Assembly: GCA_022573225.1 (NCBI GenBank)
Contig: JACZUI010000020.1
Coordinates: 1-42,101 of the forward strand
Length of the DNA: 42,101 bases
Direction: 5' to 3'
From: Acidobacteriota bacterium
GTDB lineage: Bacteria; Actinomycetota; Acidimicrobiia; Spongiisociales; ZC4RG35
Part shown: positions 6,637 through 17,260 of the stretch, piece after piece
How the letters are laid out: each line of letters begins with the position of its first letter
Numbering within the stretch: the stretch's first letter is position 1
The notes under the pieces: model-generated
Seen by the model: only the letters and a program-made list of their open reading frames with translations
What the model was told of the DNA's origin: nothing
The model's database searches: none
Position numbers and translations under genes: made by a program

Positions 6637-6653
6637 TGGCCGGATAGTGGCCG
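6634..6653 (+). repeat. 11-bp-phased direct repeats after the integrase
   Basis: TAGTGGCCG occurs at 6634-6642 and 6645-6653, the first copy containing the integrase stop codon. A half-copy, ATGGCC, follows at 6660. Directly repeated short sites between an integrase and its tRNA target are typical arm-type sites. Island B has an analogous 11-bp pair at 35200-35221. Confidence 0.45.
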
Positions 6654-6709
6654 CGAACCATGGCCAAGAACCTCAGAAGACCCAAGAAACCCTCTGACCA
6701 GGGGTTTTA

Positions 6710-6785
<76 letters not shown>

Positions 6786-6835
6786 ATATTGGGAAACAGC
6801 ATTTTATTCGGCCGGGCCGACGAACCTAAACCGGA

Positions 6836-7177
6836 CTAACCGTCGGCGATGGCGGGCTCCGACCATTCGACCCGCTCTGCGTCGGCCCAGAGACGCTCCA
6901 ACCCGTAGAACTCTCTCGATCCGCCCTGGAACAGGTGAACGATGATGTCACCAAAGTCGAGGAGGATCCATTCGGCTTCGTTGCGCCCTTCACTGCGCAA
7001 CGTTTTCAAGCCTGCGCTCTCCTCGAGCCTCTCTTCCACACGGTCGGACAGCGATTGGACATGGGGCCTGGAAGTTCCGGTAGCAATAACGAACACGTCA
7101 GAGAGGACGAACAGCCCTTCGACATCAATCAGAAGGATGTCGGTCCCTTTCTGGGCGAAGATGGCGTTGGCGGCCAC
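6836..7177 (-). CDS. rsfS: ribosomal silencing factor RsfS
   Basis: RsfS (DUF143) binds uL14 on the large ribosomal subunit and blocks subunit joining when nutrients are short. The protein matches the family along its length: KGTDILLIDVEGLFVLSDVF, then VIATGTSRPHVQSLSDRVEE, EWILLDFGDIIVHLF and FYGLERLWADA. It lies just after nadD, the usual actinobacterial pair. The GTG at 7177 used here leaves out an expected N-terminal helix. The best Shine-Dalgarno (GGAGG) lies 7 bases before an in-frame GTA codon at 7204, which would restore VETSADLAR. Confidence 0.93.
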   Translation of the reverse strand: MAANAIFAQKGTDILLIDVEGLFVLSDVFVIATGTSRPHVQSLSDRVEERLEESAGLKTLRSEGRNEAEWILLDFGDIIVHLFQGGSREFYGLERLWADAERVEWSEPAIADG

Positions 7178-7220
7178 CCGGGCCAGATCAGCGCTTGTCT
7201 CTACGGCGATTCCTCCATGT

Positions 7221-7243
7221 CGATAGGATCCCCCACCCTATCG
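7221..7243 (-). promoter_or_regulatory. hairpin between nadD and rsfS
   Basis: CGATAGG (7221-7227) and CCTATCG (7237-7243) form a perfect 7-bp stem that includes the nadD stop codon and ends 5 bases from the GGAGG before rsfS. It could be a processing or attenuation structure. It has no T-run, so a terminator is unlikely. Confidence 0.35.
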
Positions 7244-7822
7244 GTTCACAGGGACATCCGCATAGAGACCGTTGCTCTCAATGTATTCCGCTACCCGTTG
7301 AGCCACGAGATGATCGAACGGCAAGTCCATTCGAACCAACTGTCGAATGGTGGTCGAGCTGATGTCAATCGGCTTCATCTCGATGAACACTGCTTCAGGA
7401 ACAGCCCGCGCAGCAGTCTCGAGATCCACTCCCTCCCTTGGCAGGACGACCACCGTCGCCCGACTCAGTACATCGCTGGCGCGGTGCCAACTCGATATCC
7501 CAACGGCGGCATCGGCACCAACGATGAGAAACAACTCCTCGGCCGAGTCGAATGACTCCAGCGTGTCGATCGTGTGGGTGGGACCGTGGCGATCGATCTC
7601 CCGACTGTCAACGTCCAATCCAGCGACCCACTCCAACGCCAGCCGGGTCATCTCCAGACGGTGGAACCCGGGGCTTACGTCACGATCGGTCTTCTGCCAC
7701 GGGTCGCCTGCCGGCATGAACAGAATCCGGTCGAGGGCGACCTGCGATCCGACGGCCGTCGCTGCCTCCGTGTGCCCGCGATGAATCGGGTCGAATGTTC
7801 CTCCAAGGATGCCGGTTCGCAC
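7238..7822 (-). CDS. nadD: nicotinate-nucleotide adenylyltransferase
   Basis: NadD joins nicotinate mononucleotide to ATP, giving deamido-NAD in NAD synthesis. The start is set at GTG 7822, directly before RTGILGGTFDPIHRGH, which carries the GGTFDPxHxGH nucleotide-binding signature of the family. Further support comes from ILFMPAGDPWQK, the middle LIVGADAAVGISSW and the C-terminal ISSTTIRQLV (ISxTxIR motif). The length, about 194 residues, is normal. The gene begins inside the 3' end of the upstream M23-like gene, in another frame, and is followed by rsfS. Confidence 0.93.
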   Translation of the reverse strand: MRTGILGGTFDPIHRGHTEAATAVGSQVALDRILFMPAGDPWQKTDRDVSPGFHRLEMTRLALEWVAGLDVDSREIDRHGPTHTIDTLESFDSAEELFLIVGADAAVGISSWHRASDVLSRATVVVLPREGVDLETAARAVPEAVFIEMKPIDISSTTIRQLVRMDLPFDHLVAQRVAEYIESNGLYADVPVNR

Positions 7823-8273
7823 GCCGACGAGGATAGGGCTGTGGTGGCGTGACCAGCCTGAGGGCCCTTGTGATGTCGGTGCTCCGGCAGCCCATGTGAC
7901 CGGCCGGGTCGACATACTTGTCGTCGATCCGCACCGAGAGATGCACCCCTCCCCTGCCATGTGCCATACCGGCCGTGCCCAGCGGAATGCCCCGTGCAAG
8001 CCAAGCGCCCGACGTCGTCGAGATCTCTCGGAGATATGAGACTGACACCTTGTATCCGGTGAGGGGCTGGATGGTCACGCTGTTCATCCCGGCCACCGAT
8101 CCTGCAAAACTGACTCGCCCCGAGACGGGAGCGACCACCAGCTCACCAGGATCGGCCGCGTAATCGACACCCCAATGTCCCGCGTATTGGCCGTGCGGGG
8201 AGTACACCGAGATAATCGGTCCGCTCACCGGACTGGATAGGCACATCGCCGTCAAGGCAAACGTGATCAGCAT
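7680..8273 (-). CDS. secreted M23/LytM-like protein, probably non-catalytic
   Basis: A short signal-like N-terminus (LITFALTAMCLSSPVSG) precedes an M23 peptidase fold: HWGVDYAADPGELVVAPVSG, then IPLGTAGMAHGRGGVHLSVR and DPAGHMG. The HxxxD zinc motif is present. The HxH motif is reduced to GVH, so the usual general-base His is missing. It may be a LytM-type regulator of cell-wall hydrolases rather than an enzyme. The frame continues about 143 bases into nadD, giving a basic tail with no family match, so either the overlap is real or a frameshift hides the true end. Confidence 0.7.
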   Translation of the reverse strand: MLITFALTAMCLSSPVSGPIISVYSPHGQYAGHWGVDYAADPGELVVAPVSGRVSFAGSVAGMNSVTIQPLTGYKVSVSYLREISTTSGAWLARGIPLGTAGMAHGRGGVHLSVRIDDKYVDPAGHMGCRSTDITRALRLVTPPQPYPRRRANRHPWRNIRPDSSRAHGGSDGRRIAGRPRPDSVHAGRRPVAEDRS

Positions 8274-8302
8274 CTCTCCCCCATGTCTAGGAACCTATCG
8301 AG

Positions 8303-8330
8303 TTGCGATTGTGATGCCCAGGGGTATGAC
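8303..8330 (+). promoter_or_regulatory. candidate promoter of the GAPDH pair
   Basis: TTGCGA (8303-8308) and TATGAC (8325-8330) are separated by 16 bases and lie about 30 bases before the TTG start at 8360. They sit in the divergent gap between the M23-like gene and the GAPDH pair. This is a consensus match by eye only. Confidence 0.35.
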
Positions 8331-8359
8331 CGCTAGCTTCGCTGGCTTACGAAAGGAAC

Positions 8360-11527
<3,168 letters not shown>

Positions 11528-11561
11528 GGCGGCAGCCTGCCGGCCAGCCGCCTCAAGCCCC

Positions 11562-11927
11562 CTACTCGAGCAGGGAAAGAACGGTGGACCGAAAGTCGTT
11601 TGGCTGGAAGGGCTTCGTGACGAAAGCGTCAGCTCCACCCTCACTGGCCCGCCTCCGTGATTCCTCCTCCGCGTGAGCGGTGAGAACGACCACAGGAACA
11701 TCCTCCGTGGTCTCGTCACGACGGATCCGGTCCAAAACCTCCCAGCCATCCATGCCAGGGAGGCCGATATCGAGAACCACCAGATCAGGCGACTCTGAGC
11801 TGACTGCGGCGAGTCCACTCTGCCCATCATCACGGGTGATTATCTCCAGGTCGGCCGCACGAAGGCAGACCTCGATCAGCCGTCTGATCACGGCCGAGTC
11901 CTCAACCACAAGTATTCGAGAGCCCAC
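11562..11927 (-). CDS. single-domain response regulator (CheY-like)
   Basis: A 121-residue receiver domain with nothing attached. The acidic pair is in LVVEDSAVIRRL, the phospho-acceptor Asp in VVLDIGLPGMDGWEVL, Thr in VVVLTAHAEEE, and Lys in FVTKPFQPNDF. No output domain and no adjacent kinase are visible. It lies between the CoxE-like gene and the truncated large-subunit gene on the same strand. Its partner kinase must be elsewhere. Confidence 0.93.
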   Translation of the reverse strand: MGSRILVVEDSAVIRRLIEVCLRAADLEIITRDDGQSGLAAVSSESPDLVVLDIGLPGMDGWEVLDRIRRDETTEDVPVVVLTAHAEEESRRRASEGGADAFVTKPFQPNDFRSTVLSLLE

Positions 11928-11994
11928 TTAGATCACCTTTTTCATACGCCCCCAGGGGGGTTTCGTGATACATCGGCACCCCGCAGGGCGAGGT

Positions 11995-13419
11995 TTAGCC
12001 CTTCAGCGCCGGAATTCCGGCGGGCAAAGTGAGCCCTTCGACGAATTCTTCCAGCTGTCGCAGGGTCCGCACCTCGTGAACGGATGTGCAGTGTGGCGAA
12101 TAATGCGACATCGCCGAATCCCCGGTATCCCAATACGCCATGGGCTCGGGGTTCAGCCAGACGACCGCCCGAGCGGACTGGGCGATCTCGCCGATGATCT
12201 TCCCCCGCGGGGGCCGGTAGTTGTTCCTGGCATCACCGGTGATGATGACGGTCGTCCGTGGACTCAACTGGCTGCCATATCGGCTGAAGAAGGTCTCGAA
12301 CGAGTTTCCGTAGTCGGAGTGACCATCCTTCCAGACAACCTCGGCTTCGGTCGTCACCCGTTTCAGAGCCGACCCAAAGTCGACTCCCGGGCCAAAGAAG
12401 TCAGTCACCTCGTCAACCGTGTCGACGAATGCAAACGACCGCAGCTTGGAGAATTGAGTGGCCATTGCGTGAGTGAACTGAAGGGTGAACCTGCTGAAGG
12501 TGGCCATCGATCCGCTGATATCGCACACCAACCAAACTTCGGGACGGTGTGGGCGGGGATGTCGAAACTGGGGATCAACCGGCACGCCGCCGGTGGCCAG
12601 GGAGCGGCGAACAGTGCGGCGGAAGTCGAGTCGCCCGGTTCGCTTCTTACGCCGCCTGGCGAGACGGGCAGCCAATTTCCTGGTCAGTGGTCCGATCGCG
12701 GCTTCCATGTCGGCAAGATCGCTGGTCGTCGCATGCATCAGATCCACGTCTTCCACCAACGGGCGCCTCAGGGTTCGGGCCACCGCCTCGCGGCCCCGAT
12801 CGGCCACCAAACGGCGTCGGATTTCATCCTGGATCTCCTCTCGAAGCTGCTCGATGCGTGCCTCGACGTCTTCCCTGATCAGACGCCGATCGAACTCGCT
12901 CAGCTCGTCATCTCCAATCAACTCTGCGAGAAGACGCTCCTGCATCGCCTGGAGCTCGAGTCGACGCAGGGTCCGATAGAGGTAATAGGTGCCTCCTACC
13001 GGACGGCCGGGTTCCATTCCGGCCAGTTGGTCTACGGCTGCCCGCGCCAGACTGCGCAGGGCGTCGGGATCGAGGTCGGCCAGCGCCTGAAAGAGGCCCT
13101 GAAGAAGCCCGTCGAGATCGAACTCCCCGGAGCCCTGGTGATCGGGCTGTTCATGCGGGCCGTCGCCTCCCTCGGGAAGTTCGGTCGGCTCTGACGCCAC
13201 GGTCGGAACCAAGGAGAAATAGACATCGAATGCTGTGTCGAACGCCCTCTCATGACGCAGATTCTTGACCAGAGTCGCCCGCAGGGTCTCGCGGAGAGAA
13301 TTGCGGTTGTCGATCTCGATGGCCTCCACGGCGCGCATCGAATCGATGACCTCAACCATCGATACTGGGACGCCTGCTTCTCGGAGCTCCTCGATGAAAC
13401 CGGTCAGGACACCAAGCAT
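11995..13419 (-). CDS. VWA-domain protein, CoxE-like
   Basis: A 474-residue protein of the VWA/CoxE family. The N-terminal half is helical and charged, with acidic linkers (PEGGDGPHEQPDHQG). The C-terminal half is a von Willebrand A domain with a MIDAS site: VCDISGSMATFSR (DxSxS), a later Thr in TTVIITGDARNNYRPPRG. In carboxydotrophs CoxE pairs with the AAA protein CoxD for maturation of the Mo-Cu active site. The MoxR-like gene lies directly upstream, with only 2 bases between its stop and this ATG. The general MoxR-VWA chaperone role is known; the client is uncertain here. Confidence 0.88.
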   Translation of the reverse strand: MLGVLTGFIEELREAGVPVSMVEVIDSMRAVEAIEIDNRNSLRETLRATLVKNLRHERAFDTAFDVYFSLVPTVASEPTELPEGGDGPHEQPDHQGSGEFDLDGLLQGLFQALADLDPDALRSLARAAVDQLAGMEPGRPVGGTYYLYRTLRRLELQAMQERLLAELIGDDELSEFDRRLIREDVEARIEQLREEIQDEIRRRLVADRGREAVARTLRRPLVEDVDLMHATTSDLADMEAAIGPLTRKLAARLARRRKKRTGRLDFRRTVRRSLATGGVPVDPQFRHPRPHRPEVWLVCDISGSMATFSRFTLQFTHAMATQFSKLRSFAFVDTVDEVTDFFGPGVDFGSALKRVTTEAEVVWKDGHSDYGNSFETFFSRYGSQLSPRTTVIITGDARNNYRPPRGKIIGEIAQSARAVVWLNPEPMAYWDTGDSAMSHYSPHCTSVHEVRTLRQLEEFVEGLTLPAGIPALKG

Positions 13420-13421
13420 TG

Positions 13422-14285
13422 TCAGTCTGTTACGCCGGAGACGAGCTCTTTCGCTGTCTTCTCGATGTCTGTCTGATACTTCAGAAGCACGTGGAGCGTG
13501 TCGCCAAGGATGGTTTCGTCTACATCCTCAACCGACAATACGAGCAAGGTCCGGGCCCAGTCGATCGTCTCGGAGACGGACGGCGCCTTTTTCAAGTCGA
13601 GGTTGCGAATAGACCGGGCCACTTTGGCGATCTGTGACGCGAGATGCTCGGAAAGGCCGGGGACTCTGGCTGTCAGGATCTCCTGTTCTCTTGTCGGGTC
13701 TGGGTAGTCGATGTGGAGGAACAGGCATCGCCGTTTGAGAGCCTCGCTGAGTTCGCGAGTGTTGTTTGAGGTGAGGATCACGATCGGCTGACTCGACGCC
13801 TCGATGGTGCCCAGCTCGGGGATGGACACTTGAAAATCCGAGAGGATCTCGAGCAACAGTGCCTCGGTCTCCACTTCGACCCGGTCGACCTCGTCTATGA
13901 GGAGAATCACAGGCTCCTCGGCCCTGATCGCCTCGAGGAGAGGTCGGGCCAGCAGAAATTCCTCTGAGAAGATGTCGTGTTCGATGTCTTCCCAGTCGTG
14001 GTCTGCGTCGGCCTGGATCCTCAGGAGCTGTTTCTTGTAGTTCCACTCGTAAAGGGCCTTCGACTCATCGAGACCCTCATAACACTGGAGGCGGATCAGA
14101 TCCCGATGTGTGACCCGGGCCAGTGATTTGGCCAGCTCGGTCTTGCCCACCCCCGCCGGACCTTCGACCAAGATCGGCTTATCCAACCTGGCCGCCAGAA
14201 ACACCACCTGGGCAATGCGGTCGTTAGGCAGGTATCCCACTGACCGAAGAGCATCAGCAACTACCTGGGGGGATTCGAATTCCAA
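13422..14285 (-). CDS. MoxR-family AAA+ ATPase, CoxD-like
   Basis: The 287 residues carry Walker A (VEGPAGVGKTELAK), Walker B (VILLIDEVDR), sensor 1 (IVILTSNNTRELSEAL) and the arginine finger region (LKRRCLFLHIDYP). MoxR ATPases work with VWA proteins to insert cofactors or remodel enzymes. TTG at 14285 is chosen for the AGGAGAAACC just upstream. It is the first gene of a minus-strand unit with the CoxE-like protein, divergent from trkA. If the CoxL fragment is its former client, the pair may now serve something else. Confidence 0.9.
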   Translation of the reverse strand: MEFESPQVVADALRSVGYLPNDRIAQVVFLAARLDKPILVEGPAGVGKTELAKSLARVTHRDLIRLQCYEGLDESKALYEWNYKKQLLRIQADADHDWEDIEHDIFSEEFLLARPLLEAIRAEEPVILLIDEVDRVEVETEALLLEILSDFQVSIPELGTIEASSQPIVILTSNNTRELSEALKRRCLFLHIDYPDPTREQEILTARVPGLSEHLASQIAKVARSIRNLDLKKAPSVSETIDWARTLLVLSVEDVDETILGDTLHVLLKYQTDIEKTAKELVSGVTD

Positions 14286-14382
14286 GGTTTCTCCTGTAAG
14301 CGAGGCATCATTCTACGGACCGAACGTCAGCTAACCAATGGCCGATGCGCCGAGCCATTTGGTCCCAACAGGGTTAGCCTGG

Positions 14383-14405
14383 ATCTTCTGTGGCCAACAG
14401 AAGAT
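14383..14405 (+). promoter_or_regulatory. leader hairpin directly before the trkA ribosome binding site
   Basis: ATCTTCTGT (14383-14391) and ACAGAAGAT (14397-14405) form a perfect 9-bp stem around GGCCA. The Shine-Dalgarno GGGGA starts 2 bases later and the trkA ATG is at 14413. A stem this close to the ribosome site could affect trkA translation. Confidence 0.5.
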
Positions 14406-14412
14406 TGGGGAA

Positions 14413-15744
14413 ATGCGAATAATCATCGTCGGGGCCGGGGCCGTCGGTTCGTACCTGGCAGAACGACTTGCAACCGAGGGTCAGGACGTCGTCGTCATCG
14501 AGGACGATGAGCGCCGCGCCGCCGAGCTGCAGAACACCATCGACGCCCTCGTCATCTCGGGAAATGGCGCCAGCGCACACGTTCTCGAGGAAGCCGGAGC
14601 ATCCAAGGCCGATCTGCTCATCGCTGTCTCCAATTCGGACGGGGCCAACGTCCTTGCCTGCCACACAGCCAAGGAGTTGGGAACTGCCACCACGATCGCG
14701 CGCATCGAGGCCCCGGAGATTCGAGAGGGTGCCGACAGGCTCGGTGTAGATGTCATAATCGATCCGTCGGCGACGGCAGCAGAAGAATTGGTGGGGATCG
14801 TCGGCTTGGGTGGCGCCAGCGAGTTGATCCATTTCGCTGACGGGAAGTTGGCGATGATCGGAGGAATCGTGGCACCCAACGCTCCGATCACCGACGCGCC
14901 GCTTCGCGAGTTGAGAGCTCGCTCTGCCGAGTGGGGCTGGGTTGTTGCAGCCCTGGTCCGCGACGGCAGAACCATCGTCGCCCACGGGGACACAACGGTG
15001 CGCCCAGGCGACCACGCTCTCGTGATGACAACCGACGATCATGTGGACGGGGCAACCCGGATGATCGGAGTCAGGAAACGCCATATCGATCGGGCAATCG
15101 TTATGGGAGGAACGCGGCTGGCTGAGCTGACAGCAAAGGAGATGCGCCGCGCCGGTCTCGCGGTGGTAATCGTCGAAGAGGATGAAGATCGATGCACCAG
15201 ACTTGCCTCCCGGCACTCGGGCAGCCTCGTAATCTGCGGGGACCCAACCGACCCGGATGTCCTTGGTGAGCTAGACCTTGGCCCCAAAGACGTTGCAATC
15301 GGACTGACCGGATGGGATGAAGTCAACATACTCGCTTGCCTTGTGGCCAAAGCCAGTGGCGCCGGGATGGTGATTGCCCGCTTCAACCGGATCTCATACG
15401 TGTCCTTGCTTTCGGGAGTCGGCATCGATGCGGCCGTTTCCAGCCGGCTGATGGCGGCCAGCGCAATTCTCCGTTTTGTCCGGCAGGGCAAGGTCGAACA
15501 GGTGGCCACATTCTCAGACACCGATGCAGAAGCGATTGAGATGGAAGTGGCTGATGGCGCGGAAGCAGACGGAAAAAGCCTCCTCGATCTGAAACTCCCG
15601 GTAGGGGTCATAATCGGGGGCATCTCCAGAGATGGCACGACATTCGTCCCGGATGGGTCGACTGTCGTACGGGCAGGAGACCACATCATCTTCTTCTCGC
15701 TCCCCCGGGATATCAAGGAATCGGCAGCCATTTTCAGCACATGA
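14413..15744 (+). CDS. trkA: Trk potassium uptake regulatory NAD-binding protein TrkA
   Basis: The cytoplasmic gating subunit of the Trk K+ channel. ATG at 14413 is chosen because GGGGA precedes it and the Rossmann motif starts at once (MRIIIVGAGAVGSYLAERLA). The 443 residues contain two RCK repeats. The first nucleotide-binding domain is followed by a TrkA-C domain (VVAALVRDGRTIVAHGD). The second starts at RAIVMGGTRLAELTAKEM and ends with another TrkA-C domain (GVIIGGISRDGTTFVPDGST). It overlaps trkH by 4 bases (ATGA), so the subunits are co-translated. Confidence 0.95.
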   Translation: MRIIIVGAGAVGSYLAERLATEGQDVVVIEDDERRAAELQNTIDALVISGNGASAHVLEEAGASKADLLIAVSNSDGANVLACHTAKELGTATTIARIEAPEIREGADRLGVDVIIDPSATAAEELVGIVGLGGASELIHFADGKLAMIGGIVAPNAPITDAPLRELRARSAEWGWVVAALVRDGRTIVAHGDTTVRPGDHALVMTTDDHVDGATRMIGVRKRHIDRAIVMGGTRLAELTAKEMRRAGLAVVIVEEDEDRCTRLASRHSGSLVICGDPTDPDVLGELDLGPKDVAIGLTGWDEVNILACLVAKASGAGMVIARFNRISYVSLLSGVGIDAAVSSRLMAASAILRFVRQGKVEQVATFSDTDAEAIEMEVADGAEADGKSLLDLKLPVGVIIGGISRDGTTFVPDGSTVVRAGDHIIFFSLPRDIKESAAIFST

Positions 15745-17234
15745 ACGCCGACCTCTCTCGTCGCGGTCAGGAGCCGGCTGTCGTCCTATTGAAGACAGTC
15801 GCCTTCGTCATTGGCTCCGTCCTCATCTTCATTGCGGTGGCGATGGTTTCTGCCGCGATTGTCTCCGCAGCCTACGCCGAGTTCGAATCCGCGATGTGGA
15901 TAGCGGTTTCAGCCGCGATCACACTCCTATTCGGCTTGGCCATGCGGCGTCCGGTCAGGCGCCCACGCCCGATCACCGTCAAGGAGGGCTTTGCCACCGT
16001 TGGCCTTTCCTGGTTCGTATTCTCGATCTTCGGCGCCCTCCCCTACCTCCTCACAGGCGAGATTTCGACGATCACAGACGCCGTTTTCGAGACGGCCTCC
16101 GGGTTCAGCACCACCGGCGCATCGATTCTGAGCGATCCGGGAGCCCTATCGCACGGTATTTCCTTCTGGCGTGGCCTTACCCAGTGGCTGGGTGGCATGG
16201 GTGTGATCGTGCTGGGTGTTGCGATCCTCCCGCTCCTGGGAACGGGAGGGATGCAGCTGGCCAGGGCCGAGTCACCGGGCCACACCCCTGATCGGCTCAC
16301 CCCTCGGTTCCAGGAAACAGCGAAGAGACTGTGGCTGATCTACGCAGTGATCACTCTGATCGAGTTCTTCTTACTTTGGGCCGGCGACATGGATGGATTC
16401 GAAGCATTGATTCACTCGTTCACCACCATGTCCACCGGAGGGTTTGGGACCGAAGCCAACTCGATCGCGGGATTCAGCGTCTATACGCAATGGGTGATCA
16501 CATTCTTCATGTTCATAGCCGGTATCTCCTTCGCACTTCACTTCCGGGCCTTTTCCAAGCCGGGTGAATACTGGAGAAGCTCTGAGTTTCGGCTCTATCT
16601 GCTGATCTCGGTCGTGGCGGTGGTGATCATCGCCGGCGGGTTGTGGCGGGATCACAGCCCGGCTGTAGCGATCAGAGACGCTGCGTTCAATGCCATTTCG
16701 CTGACGACAACCACCGGGTTTACGTCAACGGACTGGAGCCTTTGGCGACCGGCTCTTCAAATCATGGTGGTCGGCCTGATGTTTGTCGGCGGTATGGCGG
16801 GGTCGACCGCGGGTGCGATCAAGACCTTCCGCGTCGGGGTATTGACAAAGGCGGCCTTCGCCGACATCCGCCGTCTGGTCCATCCCCGGGCCATACTCGT
16901 GACCCGATTCGGGGGTCGGCGAATAACGGAACCGGTGGTCGAGGCGGTTCAATCGTTCTTCCTCTTCTACATGTTCCTCTTCATGACAACGACGTTCGTT
17001 GTGGCGTTCATCGACGCCAACATGGCTGAAGGCCTCGACTTGGTGACTGTTACCAGCGCCGTCGCTGCCTCGATCGGGAATATCGGACCGGGGCTGGGCG
17101 ACGTGGGACCGGCCGCCAACTATTCGGGCCTGCCCGACCTGGTCAAGTGGCTGCTTGCCAGCCTGATGATTGTCGGTCGTCTTGAGATCTTCCCGGTCCT
17201 TGTTCTCTTCACCAAGGACCTCTGGAAACGCTGA
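15741..17234 (+). CDS. trkH: Trk potassium uptake channel TrkH
   Basis: The membrane pore subunit, 497 residues with about ten hydrophobic segments. The four filter-like repeats are visible around GFSTTGASIL, TTMSTGGFGTEANS, LTTTTGFTSTDWSLW and ASIGNIGPGLGDVG, as expected for the TrkH/KtrB family. It carries inward-facing basic loops (RRPVRRPRP, HPRAILVTRFGGRRI). ATG at 15741 overlaps the end of trkA. It converges on obgE with only 26 bases between stops. Confidence 0.95.
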   Translation: MNADLSRRGQEPAVVLLKTVAFVIGSVLIFIAVAMVSAAIVSAAYAEFESAMWIAVSAAITLLFGLAMRRPVRRPRPITVKEGFATVGLSWFVFSIFGALPYLLTGEISTITDAVFETASGFSTTGASILSDPGALSHGISFWRGLTQWLGGMGVIVLGVAILPLLGTGGMQLARAESPGHTPDRLTPRFQETAKRLWLIYAVITLIEFFLLWAGDMDGFEALIHSFTTMSTGGFGTEANSIAGFSVYTQWVITFFMFIAGISFALHFRAFSKPGEYWRSSEFRLYLLISVVAVVIIAGGLWRDHSPAVAIRDAAFNAISLTTTTGFTSTDWSLWRPALQIMVVGLMFVGGMAGSTAGAIKTFRVGVLTKAAFADIRRLVHPRAILVTRFGGRRITEPVVEAVQSFFLFYMFLFMTTTFVVAFIDANMAEGLDLVTVTSAVAASIGNIGPGLGDVGPAANYSGLPDLVKWLLASLMIVGRLEIFPVLVLFTKDLWKR

Positions 17235-17260
17235 GAGGCCGGCCGGAGCGAAGTCCCCGG

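Noticed and set aside
11965-13194. 409-codon open frame on the plus strand
   Set aside because: Antisense to the CoxE-like gene, which has a clear MIDAS motif and operon context.
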